Source: Coprobacillus sp. CAG:826 (lineage in GTDB: Bacteria; Bacillota_I; Bacilli_A; RFN20; CAG-826). From it: a DNA stretch of 44,902 nucleotides. This document shows, piece by piece, positions 6,966 to 16,856 of the stretch. The notes under the pieces are model-generated. The model was not told the origin of the DNA. It searched no databases and saw only the letters and a list, made by a program, of their open reading frames with translations. Position 1 is the first letter of the stretch. Each line of letters opens with the position of its first letter. The position numbers and the translations under genes are program-made. The stretch is from the NCBI GenBank assembly GCA_000437235.1, contig FR897025.1, positions 1 to 44,902 of the forward strand. Direction: 5' to 3'.

Positions 6966-7994
6966 ATGAAAACGATATGTATAAAAGATATCGCTCGTGA
7001 ATCGGGCGTTTCCATTACCGCGGTATCTTTGATTTTAAATAATAAAGCGAATTCGATTCCTCTAGAAACTTGTGAAAGAGTGAAAGAGACAGCAAAAAGA
7101 TTAGGCTATCGTCCCAATGCAATTGCTTCTTCTTTAAAAACGAAAAAGACGAAAATGATTGGCTATATTATTCCAAGTATTGAAAATATTTTCTTCGCTG
7201 AAATTGCTAAAAAAGTAGAAAAAATCGTAGAAACACGTGGATATAGTATTATTATTTGCAATTCAGATGATCAGTTTGAAAAGGACTGTAACTCTATTCA
7301 AAATCTTTCATCTCGGATGATTGATTTCTTGCTTTATTGTCCTTCTTCTGAAACGTTTAAAGACAATAATTTAACAACCATCCATGAATTATTACGTTCG
7401 ATTAATATTCCTTATATTGTGATTGATAGACAAATTGAAGGGGATATTCAATCCAAAGTAGTTTGTGATGACCATCAAGGTGGAAAAATGGCTACGGAAT
7501 ATTTAATTCAAAATGGGCATAAAAAAATTGCGTGTATTACGGGACCTTTAGAGATGTCCAGTGCCTATAACCGTTATTTAGGTTATATGGATGCTTTAAA
7601 AGAACATGACATTCCTTATTCTTCTCAATATGTATTTCATGGAAACTTTGATTTTGCATCGGGATATCGTTTAGGAAAAGAAATCGTTCAATCGGATATT
7701 ACCGCAATTTTTGCGAATAATGACATGATGGCGTATGGCGCGATTAAGGCCATTCGAGAAGCAGGTAAAAAGGTGCCACAAGATATTTCTATTGTTGGTT
7801 TCGATGATTTAATTTATTCAGAAATTTTAGATGTTCCTTTAACGACCATTCACCAGGATATGGACGCCATTGCCGATGCGATTGGTAAATATATTATGAA
7901 GGCATTAGAAGAAGATGAATATGAAGTTACGACGCAGGTCATACCTTCTTATTTGATAGAACGCGCTAGCGTAATCAAAAAGGAGGAAGCATAA
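6966..7994 (+). CDS. LacI-family transcriptional regulator of operon A
   Basis: 342 residues, normal family length. The N-terminal helix-turn-helix is clear (IKDIARESGVSITAVSLILN), followed by the hinge (RLGYRPNAIASSLKTKKT) and a periplasmic-binding-protein-like sugar sensor with the usual IGYIIPSIEN start and a late SIVGFDD motif. It lies 12 bases behind the ATPase and overlaps the next permease by one base (TAATG), so it is co-transcribed with what it probably controls. Its probable operator is the CG-centred palindrome at 5004-5023. The effector is unknown, presumably the imported oligosaccharide or a breakdown product. Confidence 0.88.
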   Translation: MKTICIKDIARESGVSITAVSLILNNKANSIPLETCERVKETAKRLGYRPNAIASSLKTKKTKMIGYIIPSIENIFFAEIAKKVEKIVETRGYSIIICNSDDQFEKDCNSIQNLSSRMIDFLLYCPSSETFKDNNLTTIHELLRSINIPYIVIDRQIEGDIQSKVVCDDHQGGKMATEYLIQNGHKKIACITGPLEMSSAYNRYLGYMDALKEHDIPYSSQYVFHGNFDFASGYRLGKEIVQSDITAIFANNDMMAYGAIKAIREAGKKVPQDISIVGFDDLIYSEILDVPLTTIHQDMDAIADAIGKYIMKALEEDEYEVTTQVIPSYLIERASVIKKEEA

Positions 7995-8944
7995 TGGAAA
8001 AGAAAGAAACTATGAAATTTCCTACCCGAAAATCTAAAAAATGGAAATCTTCAGAAATTGAATTATTCTTTATGGCGATGCTCGGCATTATATTCGTACT
8101 TGTTTTTGCCTATGCACCTATGTTTGGTATCGTTTTAGCCTTTAAAGATCCAAATTATCCTTCAGTTAGCATTGTTCAAACGCTTTTAAATGCTCCTTTT
8201 GTTGGCTTTCAAAACTTTACGAATTTCTTTACTGATCCTGAATTTTCTAAAGTCATGTGGAATACGTTAGGTTTAAATATTTTACAATTATTGATTAACT
8301 TTCCGGCACCGATTATATTTGCGGTTTTATTAAGTGAAATACAATCGAAAAAATTTCGAAAAGTCATTCAAACCATCACCTATTTCCCTTATTTCTTATC
8401 ATGGGTCGTATTTGGTGGCATTATCTTAATTCTATTAGAGAATAATGGTGTGATTAATAACGTATTAAAAGCATTGCATTTTATTAAAGATCCTATCAAT
8501 TTTGGGGAAGCTAAACATTTCTGGGGCACGATTATTATTACTTCCTTAATTAAAGGTTTAGGCTGGGGCGCGATTATTTATATTGCTGCTATTGCTGGAA
8601 TTGACCCACAGCTTTATGAAGCAGCGCGGATGGATGGCGCGAATCGTTGGCATCGAATTTGGCACATTACAATTCCAAGTATTGCCCCTACGATTGTCTT
8701 ATTCTTTATTTTATCGTTATCAGGAATTTTGAATAATGGTTTTGATCATATTTATACTTTCCAGAATGCGATTAACTTAGATAAATCAGAAGTATTAGAT
8801 ACCTTTATCTATAAAAATGGTATTGTTTTACAACAATATACTTATACAACTGCAGTCGGATTATTTAAATCCGTTGTTGCGATTATTCTACTTGTTGCGG
8901 GAAATAAAATTTGCAAAAAGTTGACCGGAAATGGGGTGATATAA
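7994..8944 (+). CDS. lplB: sugar ABC importer permease, LplB type
   Basis: 316 residues with about six membrane segments. MFGIVLAFKDPN after the first segment is typical of LplB-type permeases for complex carbohydrates. The cytoplasmic EAA loop that docks on the ATPase is present as YEAARMDGANRWHRI, near residues 210-225. It begins in the stop codon of the LacI gene (TAATG) with an AGGAGG ribosome site inside that gene. It pairs with the next permease and the solute-binding lipoprotein to form an LplABC-like importer. The ligand is not known; this class takes larger or unusual oligosaccharides. Confidence 0.88.
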   Translation: MEKKETMKFPTRKSKKWKSSEIELFFMAMLGIIFVLVFAYAPMFGIVLAFKDPNYPSVSIVQTLLNAPFVGFQNFTNFFTDPEFSKVMWNTLGLNILQLLINFPAPIIFAVLLSEIQSKKFRKVIQTITYFPYFLSWVVFGGIILILLENNGVINNVLKALHFIKDPINFGEAKHFWGTIIITSLIKGLGWGAIIYIAAIAGIDPQLYEAARMDGANRWHRIWHITIPSIAPTIVLFFILSLSGILNNGFDHIYTFQNAINLDKSEVLDTFIYKNGIVLQQYTYTTAVGLFKSVVAIILLVAGNKICKKLTGNGVI

Positions 8945-9858
8945 TGGCACGCTCAATTCAAAAAATGAAAATGAAGGGTAGCAATGGAAAAAAGATTAAA
9001 AAGACCTGGTTTGATTATCTTAACTATATCTTATTAGCGCTTTTTGCTTTAATTTGCTTATACCCAATGATTTATGTCTTAGCTTGTTCATTTAATTCAG
9101 GCACGGATTACGTAAAAGGTGGCATTTATTTATGGCCACGTGATGTAACCTTTGAAAACTTCTTATTGGTATTCAATGATCCTCGATTATGGAGAAGTTA
9201 TGGCGTCACGATTTTAAGAACTGTATTTGGTACCGTATTAGCACTTTTATATACCTCCATCGTTGGTTATGCGATGTCGAGAAAGAACTTAAGAGGAAGA
9301 AGTATTTTTTATAAAATCTTTATCTTCACCATGTTCTTCTCCGGCGGAACAGTTCCTTATTATCTCATTATTATAGCTTTAGGTTTATTCGATAATTTCT
9401 TAGTCTATATTATTCCTTGCTTATTTTCTGTTTATAACATGCTAGTGTTTTCTAATTTCTTCCGTGGCATTCCTGAAGAAATTCGAGAATCGGCAGTAAT
9501 GGATGGAGCAAGTGAAACTAGGATATTCTTCTCAATTATTCTTCCGTTATCGATGCCTGTAGTTTCCACCGTTGCCTTATGGATTGCAGTAGGCCATTGG
9601 AATTCATTCTATGACACAATGCTATATACCTCTAGTGATCGATTATGGACTTTACAGTACTACTTAATGAAAGTAATTAAAGAATCATCCTTACCGACGA
9701 ATGTAGGTGGTTTACCAAGTGACATCTTAAATAATGTTTCTCCAGAAACCGTCTCGTTTGCCGCCATTATTATTTCAGTGATTCCCATCTTGATTGTTTA
9801 CCCTTTGATTTTCAAGATGTTAACAAAAGGTGTCGTTGTGGGCTCCTTAAAAGGGTAG
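8944..9858 (+). CDS. lplC: sugar ABC importer permease, LplC/YtcP type
   Basis: 304 residues, about six membrane segments. The EAA loop reads IRESAVMDGASETRIFFSI, and the N-terminal LICLYPMIYVLACSFNSG is characteristic of LplC/YtcP permeases. I choose the ATG at 8944, which overlaps the LplB stop by one base behind GGGGTG, rather than an upstream in-frame ATG at 8911 that lies deep inside lplB. It forms the importer heterodimer with the preceding gene product. Confidence 0.88.
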   Translation: MARSIQKMKMKGSNGKKIKKTWFDYLNYILLALFALICLYPMIYVLACSFNSGTDYVKGGIYLWPRDVTFENFLLVFNDPRLWRSYGVTILRTVFGTVLALLYTSIVGYAMSRKNLRGRSIFYKIFIFTMFFSGGTVPYYLIIIALGLFDNFLVYIIPCLFSVYNMLVFSNFFRGIPEEIRESAVMDGASETRIFFSIILPLSMPVVSTVALWIAVGHWNSFYDTMLYTSSDRLWTLQYYLMKVIKESSLPTNVGGLPSDILNNVSPETVSFAAIIISVIPILIVYPLIFKMLTKGVVVGSLKG

Positions 9859-9871
9859 GAGGAAATGGATA

Positions 9872-11620
9872 ATGAAACAATCAATAAAAAAAGTAACGTT
9901 AACAGGACTTTTATCTTTCTTACTTTTATCTTGTGGACCAGCGCCTTATAAGCCAGGTGAATTCGTAGAAGTCACTTTACCTGATTTTCCTATAACGGAA
10001 GATAACGGACAAGATTCTTGGACCCAAGATAATGAAGAATTTGAATTTACGTGGTTTGTCAATGACTCAACGTTTACTTGGTCTACGTATGGAAGCGATG
10101 TTGTTTCCCGTGTGATTAAAGAAAAAACGGGGGCAACGATTCATTTTGTATCACCAGTTTTAGATGATAATGCGCAGTTATCGAATATGATTTCGGGAAA
10201 TCGTTTACCCGACGTTATTTCGGTACAATGCTGGTATCAACAATGTTCACAACTCGCTATGCAGGGTTACTTATATCCTTTAAATGATTTAATGGATAAA
10301 TGGGCGCCTTCTTTAAAAAATCGTTTACAGGAAGACGTATTTTCTTGGTTTTCTTTAGGAAATGATAAAACATATGGTTTCCCTAATTTTGCTTATTCAA
10401 ACCAATATGTAAAATCAGGCGATAAAATGGAACCGAATGGTGGCATTTTAGTCCGAGAAGACTGGTATAAAGAAGCCGTGAAAGCAATCGGTAGTGATAT
10501 GACAACACCAGCTTCCTTTATTGAAGGCTGCCAATATATTCAAAAGAAATATAATAAATCCATTCCAATTCAATTAGACGTATTTGATGCGGAAGGAAAT
10601 GATTCCATTAAATGGTTATCGCAATATTTCAATACACCTTTTGAAGATGAAAACGGAAATTATGTTTATAATTTAACGCATGAAAAGTATTTAGAAACTT
10701 TAACTTTCGTGAATGAGTGCTATAACAAAGGTTTAATTGCCGATGAAGGATTCTCTTTAAATACAGCACAAGTAAGAACCAAAATCGCTTCGGGGAATGT
10801 CTTTGTCTCAATGGTAACTCCACAAGATTATCAACAAGGTTTTATTGCCGCTTATAACTCCAATGTTCGTTACGTTCCTTTAATTTTAAGAAATTATGAA
10901 AATGAAGATCCAATTCTTCAAGATATTCGTGGTATGGGTTATCTATATACCATGGTCACAACGAAAGCTAAAAGACCCGATAAAATTATTAAGGTTTTAG
11001 ATTATTTATATTCCGAAGAAGGTCAACGCTTAGTAGCGTTCGGTTTAGAAAATGAAACTTGGAAATATAAAGACGATACGAAAACAGAAATTGAATGGAC
11101 TGATACTTATTTAGATGCAGTGAAAAACGATGATACATCTAAATATGGTTTATATCAAATGACGCTAATGATGAACTTAGCTTATATTAATAAAATTAAG
11201 CCATTAAATGGTAGAAAAGACGTCGATATTTATATTGATAATTTAAAACGTCCAATTTCTCCTTATGCTTATGACTATACGGCTTCTTTCTTAAAAGATG
11301 ATACCAGTGCTACTAACTATAACCAAATTCAAGTGAATGAAGCAAAAGGTATTCAAAGATGGTCGAATTCCTATTTAACTAAAGTGATTCGGGCAGCAAA
11401 TAAAGATCAAGCGACGAATTACTATAATCAAGGCATAGCCTATATGAAAAAGAATTGTATGTTAGATGAAGTCATTGCCTTTAATACGCAAAGCTATATC
11501 CGTGCGAAAGAAGCATTAGGTATTCAGTTTGCCTGGCCTAAAAATATAGAAGGCTATACTGCACCAGTAACAGGCCCAAATGGTGACTTCAGCTATTGGA
11601 GAGGTGCTGTTCATGAGTGA
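9872..11620 (+). CDS. lplA: solute-binding lipoprotein of the LplABC-type importer
   Basis: 582 residues, long as in LplA-type binding proteins. The signal peptide ends in the lipobox LLLSC (Cys21), so the protein is anchored to the outer face of the membrane. The mature part has LplA-like features: an EFEFTWFVND start, a VSRVIKEKTGA helix, an SGNRLPDVIS segment, and a late KIIKVLDYLYSEEGQRLVAFG helix typical of family 1 binding proteins. Ribosome site GGAGG. It captures the oligosaccharide for the two permeases just upstream. The stop overlaps the nucleoside hydrolase start by 8 bases (ATGAGTGA). Confidence 0.88.
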   Translation: MKQSIKKVTLTGLLSFLLLSCGPAPYKPGEFVEVTLPDFPITEDNGQDSWTQDNEEFEFTWFVNDSTFTWSTYGSDVVSRVIKEKTGATIHFVSPVLDDNAQLSNMISGNRLPDVISVQCWYQQCSQLAMQGYLYPLNDLMDKWAPSLKNRLQEDVFSWFSLGNDKTYGFPNFAYSNQYVKSGDKMEPNGGILVREDWYKEAVKAIGSDMTTPASFIEGCQYIQKKYNKSIPIQLDVFDAEGNDSIKWLSQYFNTPFEDENGNYVYNLTHEKYLETLTFVNECYNKGLIADEGFSLNTAQVRTKIASGNVFVSMVTPQDYQQGFIAAYNSNVRYVPLILRNYENEDPILQDIRGMGYLYTMVTTKAKRPDKIIKVLDYLYSEEGQRLVAFGLENETWKYKDDTKTEIEWTDTYLDAVKNDDTSKYGLYQMTLMMNLAYINKIKPLNGRKDVDIYIDNLKRPISPYAYDYTASFLKDDTSATNYNQIQVNEAKGIQRWSNSYLTKVIRAANKDQATNYYNQGIAYMKKNCMLDEVIAFNTQSYIRAKEALGIQFAWPKNIEGYTAPVTGPNGDFSYWRGAVHE

Positions 11621-12530
11621 GAAAATGAAAATCATTTTAGATACCGATATTGGTGATGATATTGATGACGCTTTTGCGTTATCCATATTATTACAAGATA
11701 AAAGAGTAGATTTATTAGGCGTAACGACGGTATTTAGAAATAGCAAAATGCGGGCGCAAATGGCGAGTTCTTTAGCGCTAGCCTTTCATCATCCAGTTCC
11801 CGTATATAAAGGAGTTGATGATCCTTTTATCCAAACGGAAAAGGATTTAATTCCTGAAGATATTCGAAAAAAAGAAAAAAAGGATGAAGAAGGAAAATAC
11901 TATATTCCTCAATTTATGGAGGAAATGAAAAAAAGTCCTATCGAAAAAGAACATGCAGTAGATTTCATCATTCGCATGGTTCATCTTTATCCTCATGAAA
12001 TTATTTTAGTGGGCATTGGACCTTTAACCAATATCGCTATGGCTTTAAGAAAAGACCCCTCCATTATTCCATTATTAAAGGAAATTCGGATTATGGGTGG
12101 TGAACCCACAAATGATGAAGTGAAGGAATGGAATATCTTCTGTGACCCCGAAGCCGCACACATTGTCTTTGCTTCGAATGTTCCTCTTTACATGATAGGC
12201 CTAAATGTAACCATGAAATGCCAACTTGTAAAGAAGTATCGTGATATCCTAGAGAGCATTCACGAAAAGCAATATGAACTTTTAGTTACCATGATGCAAA
12301 AATGGTTTCAGCATTATGAGTTTACCATGCCAGTCATGCATGATCCCTTAGCTGTCGCAACGCTTTTAGGCAATTTCTGTACATTTAAAAAAGAACGTTT
12401 TAGCGTTGATTTAAAGGATAAAAGAGCAGGAATCGTTAAAGATTCACTGGCTAGAGAAGTATATTATGCAGATACAGTAGATGTAGAAAAATTCTTTACC
12501 TATTTTATTCAAACAATTTTTAATCGATAA
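11613..12530 (+). CDS. nucleoside hydrolase (IunH family)
   Basis: 305 residues. The N-terminal ILDTDIGDDIDDAFAL is the Asp cluster that binds the catalytic Ca2+ and ribose hydroxyls in inosine-uridine-preferring nucleoside hydrolases. Family context continues with the ILVGIGPLTNIAMAL strand, the IMGG motif, an EWNIFCDPEAAHIVF segment and MHDPLAVA near the C-terminus. The start at 11613 overlaps the lplA stop and follows GGAGAGG; an in-frame upstream ATG at 11580 lies within lplA. No signal peptide, so cytoplasmic. It cleaves N-glycosidic bonds of nucleosides to base plus ribose, and a ribokinase-family gene follows in the same operon. Members in sugar operons may act on other glycosides, so the substrate is open. 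Confidence 0.85.
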   Translation: MSEKMKIILDTDIGDDIDDAFALSILLQDKRVDLLGVTTVFRNSKMRAQMASSLALAFHHPVPVYKGVDDPFIQTEKDLIPEDIRKKEKKDEEGKYYIPQFMEEMKKSPIEKEHAVDFIIRMVHLYPHEIILVGIGPLTNIAMALRKDPSIIPLLKEIRIMGGEPTNDEVKEWNIFCDPEAAHIVFASNVPLYMIGLNVTMKCQLVKKYRDILESIHEKQYELLVTMMQKWFQHYEFTMPVMHDPLAVATLLGNFCTFKKERFSVDLKDKRAGIVKDSLAREVYYADTVDVEKFFTYFIQTIFNR

Positions 12531-12544
12531 GGAGGGCGAAAACA

Positions 12545-14581
12545 ATGAAAAGAAAAGCTTTATGGATGACTTCGATTTGTATGCTTTTACTCGTACCCAT
12601 GGCAAGTAGAGCTAAAGCCGATAACGTTCCCTTTCACACAACGTTAGAAGGAGGCGTTAAAGTTTTTTATCAACAAGCGTCATCTGATTTACGTTCTACG
12701 CTTTTACTCAAACCAAATAATGGTGCCGATTTTTCAGGCGATGGCGTAAGTATTCGTATTAAAAATCATATCACTTCAGGCGATGGTTCTCCTTTATTTA
12801 TTTTCATGAATGAAACGGATTCTGATCGTGTACAAGCAGGGTTAGCGAGTGATAAAACTTATGCATTATATGATTTGAATGGTGGAAAAGAGGATAAAAC
12901 GTATCGAAGTGGCGACCATGCGATTGTATTACCTGCAAGTTTTGATGGCTACTTGTACTTACCTTATGAAAGTTTCGCTTATGTTTCTGGCTATGGAAGC
13001 GGAAATGGTACGATGAATTATGGAAGTGTCTATGGCGTCTATATCGAATTGAATACTTACTATGATTCCTTTTCAAATTTTTCGCTAGGTGGCGTGGAAG
13101 TTTTAAAGGAACAAGAAGCTAGAACTTTATTAGATCCAACGACTTTAAACGATTTAACTTATGCAAATTATTATGTGAAAGATTATAACGGAAGCTATAT
13201 TAATTTAGAACATGAAAGTGTAGGTTCAGGCGAAATCGGTGCGGATATGAATTATCAAAATATTGATTTACCAACCAATTTACAAGGTGGATTACAAGTT
13301 TCTTATATTGGAAGTGAAACTGATGTGATTTCGCAGTTTATTATGGCGCCTACTTTAAGAAATTATGGAGAAGATGCCCATGCCTTAGCTTTTAGAATTA
13401 AAAACCAAACTTCTATTTCAACCCCAATTACAATGGGGGTAAAAAATCGTAGAGGAAATGTCTTCTACGTAAATAAGTCTACGGGGAAATATATATTCTT
13501 TAAAGAAAAGAATGGTACTTTAGCAATCAATGGTTGGAGAGATTGGGATTCTGCTGTAGTTATTCCTAGCAACTTCGATGGCTGGATGATTTTACCTCTT
13601 GCTATTTTTAATACCGTAAACGCTGCTGATCCTACCGATATTCGTTCCATTTTATTTGCGACATCGGTTTATAAATATTATGATGCGTTTACAATCTTGA
13701 CTTTTGGCGATGTTTCTATCATTAAAAATGACCAATCTTTAACTTCGTTAATTAGCTTTAAAGATATGGATGATACGAAATTTGAGAGTACATTTAGTAA
13801 GATTCAAAATGAAGAATATATTCGTTTTACCCGCTACGAAGAAGCCAAAGCCGTAGCGGAAAGAAAAGGCGATGTGAAATTCTTAGAACGTCTTGACCAT
13901 GTAACGAATGACCAAGAATTAAACGCTGAATTTCCTGTTTGGTCAGGTGGATCTAAGTTAACGACACATTATGTTGAAACGTATGATGGACATCATGGTA
14001 TGCAAGTTGATATTGGAGAAGTAATTCCTAATAAAAATATCTATGGTTCCATCAATGTTTTCCCAAAATATTACACTTCTGATTGGAATAATTGGGCGGA
14101 TGGTGGAGAAAATCACGATCAAGCCGCTAAAGGAATTACTTGTTATTTAAAGAATTTATCGCGTAAAGAAATCATTATGAATCTTGAATTCGATGAAATT
14201 ACAAAAAAGAATAATCAAAATGTTACAGAACGATGGAATGTCCAATTAGGCGCTATGATACTTTATTACGATATCAATACGGGGAATGAATTCATTCGTA
14301 TGGCTAAACCCGCTATGGTCATCCCTATTGGTTTTGAAGGATATGTACGTATCGCCTTTAATCAATATCAAGTTCCAGCTTGGTGTGTAGATGGCGATTT
14401 ATCCTTAGATGTGACCGCAAATATGGCGGGAATGTATATCACCGCTGATTGTTCAAATAATGAGGGTCTTTCCTTTGTTATTTCTGATTTCGGTATTTAT
14501 TTTAACCATACAGAGATTTCAACACTTTTTGAAAAAAGTCCTAATTCTATTCAAGAAAACATGAAAGGAGAAACGTTATGA
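12545..14581 (+). CDS. secreted protein with three related beta-sandwich domains (putative glycan-binding)
   Basis: 678 residues. The signal peptide ends in SRAKA before Asp26, a signal peptidase I site, so it is secreted without a lipid anchor. The first domain (about 30-185) contains NETDSDR at 89-95, then an ILPxxFDGYLYLPYESF-like edge and VYGVYIELNTYYD. The second (about 235-395) has the same plan (FDGWMILPLAIF). The third (about 460-660) is a more distant relative (FEGYVRIAF). The first two resemble domains in the proteins at 16857 and 20962. I see no catalytic motif. A carbohydrate-binding or adhesion role is inferred from the fold-like pattern and the operon. Ribosome site AAGGAGGG; the stop overlaps the next start as ATGA. 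Confidence 0.7.
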   Translation: MKRKALWMTSICMLLLVPMASRAKADNVPFHTTLEGGVKVFYQQASSDLRSTLLLKPNNGADFSGDGVSIRIKNHITSGDGSPLFIFMNETDSDRVQAGLASDKTYALYDLNGGKEDKTYRSGDHAIVLPASFDGYLYLPYESFAYVSGYGSGNGTMNYGSVYGVYIELNTYYDSFSNFSLGGVEVLKEQEARTLLDPTTLNDLTYANYYVKDYNGSYINLEHESVGSGEIGADMNYQNIDLPTNLQGGLQVSYIGSETDVISQFIMAPTLRNYGEDAHALAFRIKNQTSISTPITMGVKNRRGNVFYVNKSTGKYIFFKEKNGTLAINGWRDWDSAVVIPSNFDGWMILPLAIFNTVNAADPTDIRSILFATSVYKYYDAFTILTFGDVSIIKNDQSLTSLISFKDMDDTKFESTFSKIQNEEYIRFTRYEEAKAVAERKGDVKFLERLDHVTNDQELNAEFPVWSGGSKLTTHYVETYDGHHGMQVDIGEVIPNKNIYGSINVFPKYYTSDWNNWADGGENHDQAAKGITCYLKNLSRKEIIMNLEFDEITKKNNQNVTERWNVQLGAMILYYDINTGNEFIRMAKPAMVIPIGFEGYVRIAFNQYQVPAWCVDGDLSLDVTANMAGMYITADCSNNEGLSFVISDFGIYFNHTEISTLFEKSPNSIQENMKGETL

Positions 14582-15687
14582 AAAAAAGATTTTTAGCCCT
14601 TTTTCTTCCGTTATTACTTTTAGGTAGTTGCGGAAAAACGTCGACTCCGCATGAAGCAAAAACCAATTATGGAATTGCCCCTATCTTTGATGATCATTTA
14701 GGCATTTACGATAAAGATCCTTCGGTTTTTTTAGAAGACAATACGAAGTATATCTTCTATACGACGAATGAAGAATATTTTGCTTCTGGTGACGTAATTG
14801 CTATGCGGAAAGGTACAAAAAACGATAAAGGTGAATGGATTTTCTCCGAACGTAAAATTGTGCTTCGTCCGAGTGAAAACGATTGGGACTCTATGAGAGT
14901 CTCTAACCCTGATGTGATTCGTGGTACCTTTACCTATCAAGAAACGGAATATCTATATTTGATGGCTTTTCAAGGAACCTCTAAAGTTAAAGATAAGTTA
15001 TATCAAATTGGCTTTGCGGTGAGTAATGATTTAGAAAATTGGGTAAAAGTTGGAAAAGAGCCCATCATCACATATTCATCCTATGCTTTAGGCTCCGCTT
15101 ATGGTGTTGGGGCTCCTTCGTTAGTGAGTTACGATAAAAAAGGAAAATTTTATTGTTTCTACACATATGCCGATGCTTTAGTAACGACGACGAGAGTGAA
15201 TTACTTTGATGCGACCGACTTAGATCAAATCTTAATGGGTGAACCATCAACGGTTTCTACGATTGGTTTAGAAGATAAATCTGGTTCAGTCGTATTCAAT
15301 AATGCAGATTTTACGATTGATCAAGAAACTAATACGCTATATTGCGTAAGAGATCGTAATCCAGTGATGACTTTACCGGCAACGAGTGATTCTGTACAAG
15401 TAGCAAAAGCTGATTTAAAGATTTTAACAAATCCAAATGATTATCGTTGGACATTAATCGCAAGAGGTATATCTGATTTAGATACCGCTGTAATGGACGG
15501 AGATGAAGACCAAAGTTTTGGTTGGGAACGCATTTATTCTCCTTGCTTTGTTCGCGATGCTTATAGTTTAGTGCAAGTAAATGAAACGTTAGATATATGT
15601 TTTACGGTTTCGGCGACTGGTGTCGGAAGCGATAACGACAATTATCTTTATTCAGGCGCTATTACGCAATATGAAGTATTGATTTAG
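14578..15687 (+). CDS. lipoprotein with GH43-like five-bladed beta-propeller
   Basis: 369 residues. Lipobox LLGSC with Cys18. The mature protein has the repeated blade starts of the GH43/GH32 clan: YDKDPSVFLED, then SNPDVIRGTF, GVGAPSLVSYD and FNNADFTID. The first-blade Asp (DPSVF) and the NPDV Asp that tunes the catalytic acid are present. The Glu that usually precedes the Pro in the third blade is not: the site reads GAPS. It may therefore be a divergent glycosidase or a binding protein. It lies on the cell surface and is translated by overlap with the upstream gene. It is the most divergent of three propellers in a row. Confidence 0.7.
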   Translation: MKKRFLALFLPLLLLGSCGKTSTPHEAKTNYGIAPIFDDHLGIYDKDPSVFLEDNTKYIFYTTNEEYFASGDVIAMRKGTKNDKGEWIFSERKIVLRPSENDWDSMRVSNPDVIRGTFTYQETEYLYLMAFQGTSKVKDKLYQIGFAVSNDLENWVKVGKEPIITYSSYALGSAYGVGAPSLVSYDKKGKFYCFYTYADALVTTTRVNYFDATDLDQILMGEPSTVSTIGLEDKSGSVVFNNADFTIDQETNTLYCVRDRNPVMTLPATSDSVQVAKADLKILTNPNDYRWTLIARGISDLDTAVMDGDEDQSFGWERIYSPCFVRDAYSLVQVNETLDICFTVSATGVGSDNDNYLYSGAITQYEVLI

Positions 15688-15700
15688 GAGGAAAGGAACG

Positions 15701-16843
15701 ATGAAAAAGAAATTCAGTGTTTTTCTTATTTCTGTCGCATTGTTAGGAGGATGTACCATGCATGGAGATATCTCAAGTTCAGTGACGGAACAACCTAAAA
15801 CGTATCAGCTTTTTGAACATAAAGAAGGAGAAACGGAACTTGATAATTTTTATAATTATTGTCCCACCTCTTTTGAAGAAGATGGCGTTCGTCATATTTA
15901 TTATTGTGCGAATAAAATTCATGGTAATGTAACTGACTATGTAGCTTATCGACGCGGTGAAAAAAATGAAGAAGGCCGTTGGGTTTATGGAGAACTACAA
16001 TATGTTCTAGAACCAACCGAAAATACGTGGGACTCTCGACATGTTTGTGACCCCAGTGTGATTAAAGGTGAATTTACTTATCAAGAAGAAAAATATTCCT
16101 ATTTGATGGCGTATTTAGGCTGTGTTACCAGCGATAATACCAAAAATGAAGTCGGTTTAGCGGTCGCAAAAGCACCGGAAGGACCTTTTATTAAAATTGA
16201 TAGTAATCCGATTTGTCATTATGAATTAAATGATAATAAAGGCTTTCAATGGGGATATGGACAACCGAGTATGGTTTCTATGGATAAAAAAGGAAAGGTT
16301 TTATTGTTCTATACGGTTGGCGATGGTTCTTCTACTTATACTAGAGTAGAAAAATGGGATTTTTCTTCCTTAGATCAACCGACGATGATTTCCGATTCTT
16401 ATAAACGTGTGATTACCCGTGGATTAAAGAATTTAAATGGAAATCAAGATTATATTTCTAACGCAGACTTTGCTTATGACGCAACCAGTGGTCGTATTTA
16501 CATGATTAAAGATGATCATCCCATGCCAGAAGGCGCAAGCGTAAGTTCAAGTTCTACAATTTACTACTTAGAAGAAGACTTTACCAATCCAGATTTCTAT
16601 CCAGGTTATACCTTATTCAATGTAGTGGGAGATGCTTGGAATGAAATGGATCATATCGATATATCCGTTTCAGGATTTGATCTCAATCATAATACAGGAT
16701 TTGTCACTGACCCTTATGGTTGGACTTTATCGAATAAATCAATCGATTGCTTATTTACCGCAAGTCATAACTATAGTTCTTCTTTCTGGGGAACTTTAGG
16801 TTCATATCGAATTTATCAATATACGATGGAAATTACCGAGTAG
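15701..16843 (+). CDS. lipoprotein with GH43-like five-bladed beta-propeller (paralogue 2)
   Basis: 380 residues. Lipobox LLGGC with Cys18. Blade signatures are NYCPTSFEEDGVRHIYYC, then WDSRHVCDPSVIKGEF, GYGQPSMVSMDKKGKV and ISNADFAYD. Compared with GH43 enzymes the first-blade Asp is replaced by Cys (YNYCP) and the expected Glu-Pro by Gln-Pro. The second-blade Asp (CDPSV) remains. It is strongly similar to the C-terminal third of the next gene, indicating a recent tandem duplication. A surface glycan-binding role or an unconventional active site are both possible. Ribosome site AGGAGG, 13-base gap from the preceding gene. Confidence 0.7.
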   Translation: MKKKFSVFLISVALLGGCTMHGDISSSVTEQPKTYQLFEHKEGETELDNFYNYCPTSFEEDGVRHIYYCANKIHGNVTDYVAYRRGEKNEEGRWVYGELQYVLEPTENTWDSRHVCDPSVIKGEFTYQEEKYSYLMAYLGCVTSDNTKNEVGLAVAKAPEGPFIKIDSNPICHYELNDNKGFQWGYGQPSMVSMDKKGKVLLFYTVGDGSSTYTRVEKWDFSSLDQPTMISDSYKRVITRGLKNLNGNQDYISNADFAYDATSGRIYMIKDDHPMPEGASVSSSSTIYYLEEDFTNPDFYPGYTLFNVVGDAWNEMDHIDISVSGFDLNHNTGFVTDPYGWTLSNKSIDCLFTASHNYSSSFWGTLGSYRIYQYTMEITE

Positions 16844-16856
16844 GAAGGAAAAAAAG

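Noticed and set aside
8911..8943. Upstream start for the LplC-type permease
   Set aside because: The extra 11 residues lie inside the lplB frame and have no better ribosome site; 8944 has GGGGTG and the common one-base stop-start overlap.
11580..11612. Upstream start for the nucleoside hydrolase
   Set aside because: Family members begin just before ILDTDIGDD; the ATG at 11613 fits and follows GGAGAGG.
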